Assembly: GCA_032718475.1 (NCBI GenBank)
Contig: JAUCBJ010006053.1
Coordinates: forward strand, 1-64,000
Direction of reading: 5' to 3'
Source of the DNA: Nemertoderma westbladi
Taxonomy: Eukaryota; Xenacoelomorpha; Nemertodermatida; Nemertodermatidae
DNA length: 64,000 nt
In this document: in pieces, positions 10,675 through 19,876 of the stretch
Position numbering within the stretch: the stretch's first letter is position 1
How the letters are laid out: every line of letters starts with the position of its first letter
Position numbers and translations under genes: made by a program
The notes under the pieces: generated by a model
What the model was told of the DNA's origin: nothing
What the model saw: the letters and a program-made list of their open reading frames with translations, nothing else
Database searches by the model: none

Positions 10675-13600
10675 CCGTAATTGGGGGTGAAATTGAAACA
10701 GGGGGTGACTTTGAACACATTTCTATTCCGGAACATATTTTCAATTTTCATCAACTTAATAATTATTTTGTGCCACAAAAATTCTCAAAATACAAAGTAT
10801 AATAATAACTTACATGGGAAAGTATATTCACTTTGTCATTACTATTATTGATGAGTTAGCTATAATCAGATAAAAAAATTTGAAATTTTCTCCTAAATTT
10901 ATAGATTTGATATCGCTGCAGGGCAACACTCATTGTTAATGAAAAGTGTTATATATTTGCAAATTTTAGACACTAATGCATATAATTTATCAGCATTATT
11001 ACTTTTTATTTTTTGAAAATATAAAAAAGGAACACATTTTTGTTGGGGTTAGGGTGAAATTGAACAATATTAATATTACAATTATTTATTATCGTATGGC
11101 TATTATTAAATATTGTTAAAGTTAATAGTGCAAATTGTAATGCAGTAATGGCCTTAATGGCTAATATATATATATTAAATAAATTTATAATGCTATATGC
11201 ATAAACAAGGCAGCATATCATTACAGCTAGTTAATCCTAGCTTACCTACCAGTATGAGTATATACAGATATAGTGTAGGCTAATTTACATACCGGTAGTA
11301 TAAGGTTAGGCGACCCTACCTTACTAGTTGGATTATCAATGGTGATAAATATATAATAATTAATATGCCGCAAATTTATAAGAGAAAACTTGGCTCTAGG
11401 ACTTATAAAAACTATGACATTGTCACCCTGAACAAGGCAATAGAAGAGGTAAAGGATGGAAGGTCGAGTATGAGGCATGTATCTGAAATATACAATATTC
11501 CAATGGGAACACTTCATAATAAGCTGAAAATAAAACATTTTAAATCCAATGGTGGTCAACTGGCTTTAGGAGTTGAAACGGAGAAATCACTTGTGAGCAT
11601 CATTATAACATTGTCAAATTGGAGATATCCTTTAAACCAATACGAAATTCGGATGCTAATAAAGAACATGATCGATAGAGAAGGTAGATCGATTCCCCAG
11701 GTCAAGAATAATAGGCCATGAAGGTCTTGGATTCGTGGATTCCTTAAACGCCATAAGGAGCAAATTGGCGTTAGAACAGTTCAAAACATAAAGTCTCCTC
11801 GTGCTTGTGTTACTGAAGAAGTGATCAACGAATATTTCGACCAACTGGAGAAAGAACTAGCAGGTGTTGATCCATTCAACATATGGAATTACGATGAGAC
11901 AAACCTGAGCGATAATCCCAGTGCTAATAAAGCAATATTCAAACGTGGGATGAAATATCCTGATAGGCTGATGGATAATTCCAAAACTGCAATTTCATTG
12001 ATGCTTTGTGGCAATGCCAAAGGGGATATGTTGCCAGCATATGTCAATTACAAAGCCGCGAATTTGTGGCAGTCTTGGTGCGAAAATGCTCCGCCAGGTA
12101 CACGGTTCAATAGAACAATAGAACATCAAGTGGGTGGATAGATGGTGTCTCATACGACGACTTCTTTATATCGCACATTCTACCTGCATTAAAAGATAAG
12201 GAGGAAGTAAAGGTCATCATTGGAGATAATTTATCAACACACTTATCTCTTGAAATAATAAAGAAGTGTGAAGAATATAACATACGGTACATATTTCTCC
12301 CTCCCAACAGCACCCATATTACACAGCCACTAGATGTCTCTTTCTTTCGACCTCTGAAAGGTGCATGGAAAAGAATTCTAGAGGAGATCCGACTATCAAA
12401 CGGTGGACGTGGGTCTTTACGCAAAGATCGGTTTCCTTACCACTTGTCTCATCTCCAAGATGATATCGGATTGAAAGTAGCTGAGAATATTATGTCTGGC
12501 TTCAAAGCAACTGGAATCTATCCTTGCAACAGAGAAGAAGTGCTGAAGAGACTTCCTAGTCACTTACCAGGTCCAACAGTCTCTGTACCTGTTCTGAATC
12601 AGGTTGTTCTTGAACACTTGGATAAGTTTAATTCCACTAGAAAACCTGCATCGAAACGAAAGAAGATTTCGGTGGCTCCTGGGAAATCTGTAACTACAGA
12701 TTTGTGGAAGGATAGTGAACTAAGGGAGACTGATAACGAATCAAGGATAGAGGTTATTGAGGATAGTGAGGGAGTGATGATGAAATGGATACAGAGTCAC
12801 CATCAGATTCCGAATCAGAGTCAGATACCAACACAGTTCCTAGAACATCTAGTTCTGCCCCAGAAGTAGAAGCAGTTGCAGTTGTGGACGAAACCTCCCA
12901 AGAACTCCGAGGAGAAAGATTTATTCGAAATCAGATTTTAAAAGGGTTGCAAGGTCTCTAGAAGCTGAAGATGTTGTGGGCAAATATTATGCAGTATATT
13001 TCGATAAGAAGCCGTATTATGGCGAGGGACCTTGAAAGAAGTTCTTCTGGGCGTCTGGATAAATTGAAATTCAAGTTCTTGAGGGAGACTGTTAAGTCCT
13101 TGTTCTTACGGCCCACCCATGAAGACATTAAAGTAGTTGACAAGATATTTGTCATAAATGGTCCAATGCAAATAATGCAACTTCCAGAAGGCCCTCAGAA
13201 TAGTGTTCGAGCTCTTCTAAACAATAAAGCCCAGTATAAATTCTGTGATAAATATGAAGTAGCAGTATTGGCCAAGATGTTCAAGAAGTATATTGCTGTA
13301 TATTAAATTATCCTAACTCTTACTGGAGAGGTTACTTCCGCATGCAATAGAACATTTGAATATTGTTTTCGAAAGATTTTTTTTGTTTATATAGGCCTAT
13401 ATTATTAATGTTTCTGTTTGTTTATTTTGTTAATTTCATTTTCATGATTGGATGAGCTCTTTTATAGTTATTTCCCTATGCAATTTATAATGTAGTAGGC
13501 CCCCTACACTGATATACAGTAAATTAGGTAGTTATACGATATGCAATTTTATAAAGCGGTATCTTATGCAAGCAGCTATGCAAAACATTTGTTGTGTTTT

Positions 13601-13916
13601 TTTAAAACCCCCAGTATGTTCAAATTCACCCCTTAGGGCATATGAAAGTGATCCACATCATTTCTAGATAGTGTTACACAAAAAAATATATTTGCGTTCA
13701 ATTTCACCCCAACTGTAGGGTGAAATTGAACAGAACAGTCACTAAATTTTAATGTCTTGATAATGCCTAAATATGTTAATTTTACTGTTTCGCCTATTAG
13801 CTAACATTATGACCCATAGTTTCATTTCAATGTATCTGACATAAAAAAACACATTCACAAACAACCTTAAATTTATGTGAAATCTCAAAAGTGTTCAATT
13901 TCACCCCCATTTACGG
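10675..13916 (+). mobile_element. pogo/Tigger-type DNA transposon, 3242 bp
   Basis: Ends are inverted repeats CCGTAAWTGGGGGTGAAATT flanked by TA (10673-10674, 13917-13918), the Tc1/mariner/pogo target. The word GTGAAATTGAAC or its complement recurs inside each end (about 11051, 13696, 13720, 13893), with degenerate forms at 10702 and 13618. The transposase has an N-terminal Psq-type helix-turn-helix and a DDE_1 core. The element lies in the 3' UTR of the minus-strand LINE, so it is younger than that LINE insertion. Confidence 0.9.
11365..13306 (+). pseudogene. pogo-type transposase (Psq HTH + DDE_1), inactivated
   Basis: The start (MPQIYKRKLGSRTYKNYD) leads to a Psq-like HTH (SMRHVSEIYNIPMGTLHNKL). 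The catalytic core shows IWNYDETNLSDNP (first Asp), VIIGDNLSTHLS (second Asp) and PPNSTHITQPLDVSFF (third Asp, with 35 residues between the last two). It is broken by an in-frame TGA at 11719-11721, an 8-bp tandem duplication AATAGAAC (12109-12116, 12117-12124) that shifts the frame, and stops or shifts around 12869 and 13035 in the C-terminal tail. The tail (12971-13306) keeps FLRPTHEDIKVVDKIFV. Coverage looks nearly complete, so the decay is mild. Confidence 0.88.
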
Positions 13917-14286
13917 TACACCAAACAATGTACCGGTATAAAGGTATTGTCCAACATAACATAGGATTACCCCTAAAGCTTTGCAGCTTATTTCCAAGGG
14001 GGTCCTTTATGTTACTTGGTTACAAATACAATATTACACTATGCTAACCTAAAACCAATATAAAACGTAATTACACTATGTACATGTACAACTTTAACGA
14101 GAGCGTGACAATGTCCGACTCAACGATAAAGATGTAATGTACAGAACAATTAAAAATAAAACGTAATTACAGTATAAATATTAAATAATTAATAAACTAA
14201 TAACTTACTGTAGGACATATTGTACCTATTTTTACATTGCACACGGAGGTGAGATTTAACTGCAGATTTAAAAGAATGTTGATTAT

Positions 14287-16364
14287 TTAGGTTTTTAATT
14301 TCATTAGGCAGAGCGTTCCAATTGTTAATGCCGTTAAAAAAGAAGTATCAGATTCAAAGGATTTACAATTCGGGAGGTAGAACTTTGAAGCACTAGCTCT
14401 GGTACTGTAAGAGTGTGTATCGCTAATTGGGACATTTACCATTATACACTTTATGCACATGGTTAAGGCGTAGCTGCTTAACTCTAACATCTAAGTTAAG
14501 TAGTCCAGATTCAGAAAAGTCATCTGGAGTTAGGTGGTGCCTAGGTTTGTAGTCTTTAATAAATCGTACTACTTTATTCTGAGCTACTTGTAATTTACAT
14601 TTAAGCTGTTTGGTTAAGCCTTCATACCAAGAAGAGCACGCATAGTCCATGTGACACTGTATAAAAGAAGAGCAAAGTAACCTGCGGGAGTCGGTGTTCA
14701 AACTATTTTTATTTCTGTATAGAAACCTAAGCCTACTGTTTTACTTTCGAGAAAATATTTTTCACTGTGCTTTCTCCTGATAAGCAGTTATCCAATGTGG
14801 CGCCTAAATATTTAACTTCCTTTTTATTTTCAATCTTATGTCCATTACTAGTGACTTCAAACTTAGTTACCTTCTTTAACTTTCTTTTGGAACCAAACAA
14901 AATACTTTCAGTCTTACCGTAGTGAATGGATAGCTTATTATCAACCAACCACTCATTACAGGATTCTAGAACTGCACTTAACTTTTGGGAAATATGGATA
15001 GGATCTTTATGAGAGAAAATAAGAGCACTGTCGTCGGCATATAAAATGAGTTTAAAATCGGGATCTATACTACTTATCATATCATTTACATAGCATACAA
15101 AAAGCAGAGGACCTAATATACTACCTTGCGGTACACCACAAGTAATCTCTTGTACAGTAGACTGCGATTTGCTAATGACTACAGTTTGACCTCTGTCTGA
15201 CAGGTACGACTTGAACCAGCCTATAGAACCTACACCCATCAGGCCTAACTTACCAAGCAGAATTTCATGATCTACAGTATCGAAAGCCTTTTGTAGGTCC
15301 AACATTACCATACCAGTATATAAACCCTTTGCGTTATTACATCTAATTGTATCAGTTAAGTTAATAAGGCAGGTGTCTGTAGAATATGATTTACGAAAAC
15401 CGGACTGAAGTTCATAGATCAGATTTAGCCTACTAAGATGTGCTTCCAGCTGTAGAAAAACAGAACGTTCTAGAATTTTAGATACAATACTTAAGATACT
15501 AACAGGTCTGTAATTACAGGGTTCTACTTTACTATTCTTTTTATACAGAGGAACAACCTTAGCTAATTTCAGTTCGTCTGGTACTACATTATCTACGATA
15601 GAGAAATTAATAATAAAAGTAATAGGCACTTTAAGTACTTCAGCACCATCCTTAAGAAAACGGGCAGGTATTAGGTCTAGACCGGTACTTTTTGAGGCTG
15701 ATAGGCTAAGTAGATTTTTAAAAACGAAATCCTCAGAAACGGGTTTTAAAAATAACTTTTCTGAATTTTGTAACTTTTCTAAATAAAAATTGTTTAGAGT
15801 TTCGGACCCTATACTATATTTATTACTTGATAACGGTAATTTCTTAACTAAATTAGAGGCAACATTAGTAAAATAATTATTAAATAAATTACTAACTAGA
15901 GTATGATCATGAATCAGCTCACCGTTATCTTGCAGAACAATATTCGATTTAGATTTAAGGTTTTTATAACCTAAAGATTTTAGGGTAGACCATAGACTTT
16001 TAGGATTATCTTTATTCTCACTTATTTTGTTGTACAAATATTCAGATTTAGCTTTTTTTATTTCCCGTTGGACAAGGTTTCTATATTTGCAGTAATTATT
16101 ATAATCAGCTAAAACACGGTATTTCCTAAATTTATACAAATAGTTATCTCTTTCTCTGATATTACTAAGAATACCCGAGGTCATCCAGGGCTCAGTGCGT
16201 TGTTTAAGACAGATTTCTTTAATTGGTGCTACAGTATTAAGTGCCTTTAGAAATATATCTTTAAAAACAGTGTACGCAAGGTTAATGTCAGCGGCCTTAA
16301 AACAGGGTTCCCAGTCAGAATTTACTAACAAACTTAAAAAGCGTTCCTTGCTGTAATTTTTCAT
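14287..16364 (-). pseudogene. LINE reverse transcriptase, CR1/L2/Crack-like
   Basis: The main open frame is 16364-14733 (543 codons). It has the pre-RT helix-rich region ([20 protein letters not shown]), RT boxes [60 protein letters not shown] and the catalytic [12 protein letters not shown], then KYLGATLD. A frameshift near 14730 moves the thumb/C-terminal part to another frame (14701-14423: SLNTDSRRLLCSSFIQCHMD). A further part (INNWNALPNEIKNL) is readable near 14280-14330. The RT core itself is uninterrupted. Confidence 0.92.
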
Positions 16365-16379
16365 AGACCTAACTAACAG

Positions 16380-16841
16380 TTACTGTTTTATGATCCCCGA
16401 AAAAAGATTTTTGTGTTTTTTCTTTCTTGTGCAAAAAACTATAAAATGATCGCTTAGACCTATCGGTAAAACCCCAAATTGAGAAATAATATCGGTATTA
16501 TTACAAAGGATGTGATCTAGTAAAGTAGAAGTTTTACTGGTAATTCTGGTAGAATCTCGAATAATTTGTTTTAAACCAAACAAATTTAAAATACTTTGGT
16601 ACTGATGATGGGGGATTGCTTTGGTGATGGGGGATGCTTTGTGATGGTAACAGATATTAAAATCACCTAAGAAATATATTTCACAGTCTGACCTAATATT
16701 ACATAAAATTGTTTTTTCAAAATTTTGCAAAAAATCTGATTGTTTAGGGGGCCGATATAAAGTACCGATTAAAATAGGTTTAGTTTTAGGAAGTAAAAGT
16801 TCCACCAATAAAACTTTTAAAAGTTTCACTCTCAGCATCAC
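16380..16841 (-). pseudogene. LINE APE-type endonuclease, C-terminal half
   Basis: This 153-codon frame shows the endonuclease motifs PILIGTLYRPP, IYFLGDFNICYHH, TSTLLDHILCN and the final GLSDHFIVFC with the catalytic Asp-His pair. The N-terminal endonuclease motifs are absent: the preceding PHD-type sequence runs almost directly into it, implying deletion of roughly 150-200 codons. A stop separates it from the RT frame at 16364. Confidence 0.85.
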
Positions 16842-17043
16842 TTGGAGTTTGCAGAGGCGATGTGAGGAATGAATCGTCGGTTTCTGATTCTAAAATAGTA
16901 TCATGAAAGGGAAGTTCGGTAAAAATACAGCTATTGTAGAGAAAACTTGGCTCAAGATTGTTTCTGGTGGAGAATAAATTACTGCTTTTCCTACGGTAAC
17001 ATTTTAAATGTACAAATGTGTCACAACTCTGTACTGTGTACAT
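16786..17043 (-). pseudogene. LINE PHD-finger remnant
   Basis: SCDTFVHLKCYRRKSS then CIFTELPFHD resembles the second half of a PHD zinc finger as found before the endonuclease of Crack-type LINEs. The first Cys pairs are missing, apparently replaced by the CGAATG-rich block at 17042-17335. Confidence 0.6.
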
Positions 17044-17335
17044 TTAACGAATGGACCACGAATAATTTTAAGCGTGGCGTGGCTAAGCATTCGTATCGCA
17101 TGTGGTACGAACGAATGAACCACGAATTATTTTTTGTGTGGAGTGGAAGCATTCGTATCGCATGTGCCACGAATGATGAGCCACGAATATATTTACAAGT
17201 GAAATCTCACATGCGATACGAATACTATACGCATTCGTTAAATTATTCGGACTGACGAACCATTGACGAAGGCTTCACGAATCTTAAATAACATTGCACG
17301 CACCTTTTACGAATGCTGCATGTGGTACGAATGCG
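17042..17335. repeat. CGAATG-rich inverted/tandem block in LINE
   Basis: ATTTAACGAATG (17042-17053) has its exact complement at 17232-17243. Inside, GCATTCGTATCGCATGTG occurs twice about 60 bp apart and its complement CACATGCGATACGAAT once. The rest (17244-17335) repeats ACGAATG/GTACGAAT. It separates two LINE coding pieces and is probably a small inserted element, though no target duplication is clear. Confidence 0.65.
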
Positions 17336-17659
17336 TTACGCATGGGGATTTTTTACTGGGTTGGTCTCAATATCCCCAGCCAGAGACAGAAGACAGAGTT
17401 TGGCGATTAGGCCTCTAGTTCGTGGAGAGGAGACCCAAGATCTTCTTCCCCGACGAGAGCAGTAGAGGCTAAATCCACTCGTCAACCACATCTCCGTCGA
17501 TTCGGCGAGGCAGTTCGAAACGGTAGCGACAGGGTGTTCGGCAAACCAGTCCAATATGGGTATTGGGTGGGTTGCAGGGTTACCCCGCGGATCGGATGGT
17601 TCTGCCACAACGAAACGGCCCAGAATGATGACAACTTTGGAGATTAAGAGCGGTGACAT
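17336..17659 (-). pseudogene. LINE leader with 2A-like motif
   Basis: This 107-codon minus frame ends LIAKLCLLSLAGDIETNP then VKNPHA. LLSLAGDIETNP matches the ribosome-skipping 2A consensus (D-V/I-E-x-N-P-G-P) up to the final NP. The obligatory Gly-Pro is missing here, so skipping should not work. 2A sequences in front of the PHD/endonuclease part are known from several animal non-LTR retrotransposons, which supports joining this piece to the LINE. Confidence 0.72.
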
Positions 17660-17753
17660 TGTGCTGTCTGGCTGTAGTCTGATTAAAAGATAAAAACTGT
17701 ATAGGCCTAGTACCAGTATCTTTCTTGGTCTTATTGTCGGCAGGCCTACAGCT

Positions 17754-18359
17754 GGTACGTACTAAAAGGTAGAACGATCTATAACGGGCTATAACTTCCC
17801 CATAACAAGCTATAACCACCTATAACGAGCTATAATCTGAAAATTTACAATAAAAAAACCTATTTTCGAATGGATTTATTATCCTAGTCAGTAATTTAAT
17901 TAAGCAATTTGGTTTTTTAGTCCATAATGCTTTTCATCTTTGTGGTATCACGAAATCAGTCATTACTGCATTAGTTAGCATGCCACTACTGCATTATCTG
18001 ACTTTCAGACAGTGCAGCAGAGGAGAGGTCTCTCATCTCTCTGTCTATCCTCCATCCTGCTATATCCGCTGTCAGCTTCTGGTCGATATAGAATACAGGA
18101 ATGTGAGCAATATAGGCCAATAAAAAAAACTTACCAGTATCAATTAGGCATAGGCAGATAGGCCTACCCAAATTTTTAACCTGCGGGATTTTTCAGACCA
18201 CCGTGTTAATCCAAAAGTTAAACACCCAAGGGGTGTTTTTTAATGTAAATTTTCATATTATAGCTCGTTACAGGTGGTTATAGCCTGTTTATAGGAAATT
18301 ATAGCCCGTTATAGATCGTTATAGCCTGTTATAGATCGTTCTACATTTTAGTACGTACC
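17754..18359. mobile_element. 606-bp MITE with 9-bp TSD
   Basis: Ends are GGTACGTACTAAAA and its complement, flanked by the 9-bp duplication CCTACAGCT (17745-17753, 18360-18368). Inverted similarity extends inward through clusters of GCTATAACG-type words (RYTATAACG) on both sides. The interior is non-coding. GG...CC ends and an 8-9-bp duplication fit Merlin; other superfamilies are not excluded. Confidence 0.87.
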
Positions 18360-18605
18360 CCTACAGCTGTTCTATTCCAGGCAGCAATGGAAGCTGCTGG
18401 CCCATTCTCAACTAGGTAATAATATATACATCACAAAATAATATAAATTGCTGCAACAAAAAAGTTATGTAGAGCTTCCAAACGTGTTTCATCGAATTAT
18501 TTCAGCAAAATATAAATATTGGAGTTCTTTTTCAACCCACCCACCCGCCGTTGAAATATTTAGTATCTAAAATATATTTTACTTTTGGGTTTTGATTATA
18601 TTTGA

Positions 18606-18652
18606 AATATTTTCTGAACAGATATTCTGCGAATATCTGTTCAGAAAATATT
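18606..18652. repeat. Perfect 22-bp-arm palindrome
   Basis: AATATTTTCTGAACAGATAT plus TC (18606-18627), loop TGC, then the exact complement (18631-18652). It ends three bases before the left terminal repeat of the next transposon. Confidence 0.95.
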
Positions 18653-19439
18653 ATTGGGTAGATTACGCAAAAAGTGGCCAAAATTGTGTCAGACGTAATT
18701 TCGCCATTCCATGAGCCATAACTCAGCAGAAAATAACCCAAACCATATAAACCTATATATATTTCTATAGAGCGAATTTTCGCCCATTTTTTGGCATTGG
18801 TTTTAAGCAATTTGACATATATTTTCCTTGGATTACAAGCACGAAATATTTTCCTTGGATTACAAGCACGAAATGGACATATGATGCGATGTCCAATGCT
18901 AAGTTTTTGAGATACAAACGATCATAACCAAATGTCAGTAAGAGATACTTCCAGTAAACTATATATCAGCTAAAAGCTTATTTCATGATCTACAATCCAG
19001 TACTAGTCGTTACTGGGGTACACTTCTTTATAGTTTTGTTTTTTGAGGAATGAAAAATGCTACATGTCGTTTTTATAAATTTTTTAGGTGTTGTAACGCT
19101 CATTTTTGAAACATATTTTTTTATTGTGAAATGTGTTTGTTTCAAGGTAAGTATTTTCCGAAAGATAATTTTAGTGGCTATCCATACATATACAAATAAA
19201 CGCTAATCGATAAGTCCAGCAGAAATTATGCCCAAAAGTTTGCCAAGTAGTTTTTTTACGTCATTGGAAATGTCCATCTTGTAACGCCCTTATTTTTGCT
19301 ATAACTTTTCTTCCACAAATCGGATTTACTTAATGTAAAGTTTATTTATACCGCTTCTGAAAGCGCTATCTAATGATATACAAGGTCAAGCTTTCACGTT
19401 AACCTAATGAGATTGCTAAGCATGTCCACAGTTGTCCTG

Positions 19440-19600
19440 CATGTAACAGTATGTCACGCATTGTAACGCTGTCTCACTTGTAACGCATGCATGAGCATAA
19501 ACTTTCGTTACAGATGAGACATGTCCAAAATGCAACGCATGTATAAACAAATTATTTGCGTTACAGATGAGACATGTCCAAAATGTAACGCCAAAAGAAC
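19440..19600. repeat. Subterminal GTAACGC/TGAGAC repeats
   Basis: ATTGTAACGCTGTCTCAC, CTTGTAACGCATGC, and two copies of TTACAGATGAGACATGTCCA separated by about 55 bp. A matching GCGTTACATATGAGAC lies at 22775 near the other end, consistent with transposase binding sites. Confidence 0.7.
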
Positions 19601-19876
19601 ATAAATTAGAGAGTTGATATTTATTTGAACCACAATTTTCCTTTCCTCTTATTGGCTAAAAAAATGCAATAATGAAACCTGATGTTAAAGTAGAGGGAAT
19701 TTTAAAAAGGAAAGCAGGGTCTCATTGTTCTGAAGCTATTATAGTTATATTAGTATAGCTAAATAATAGTTAGGGTTCATTTATTACATTAATTGAGACA
19801 CTAAAATACTGGGACATAGGCTACCTATGATAAATATCCTGGTTGTTACCTAAAAATTCAATGGAAAGAAAATTTA

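Larger units (their letters stand above)
10625..17660 (-). mobile_element. CR1/L2/Crack-like LINE, minus strand, interrupted
   Basis: Read 5'->3' on the minus strand: a 2A-like leader (17659-17336), PHD-finger remnant (17043), endonuclease part, reverse transcriptase, 3' UTR with GGAAATAAGCTGCAAAGCTT (near 14000), and a tail TAAATAAATCTACTACTACT at 10625-10650. The tail is separated from the 3' UTR by a pogo element (10675-13916). PHD finger, APE-type endonuclease and YADD-type RT in this order fit the CR1/L2/Crack/Daphne group. Losses within the endonuclease and PHD regions and frameshifts make it inactive. The exact 5' end is not resolved. Confidence 0.82.

Noticed and set aside
18532-18810. 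92-codon ORF with membrane-like residues
   Set aside because: It spans the perfect palindrome and the transposon end, so it crosses an insertion border and cannot be an old gene.
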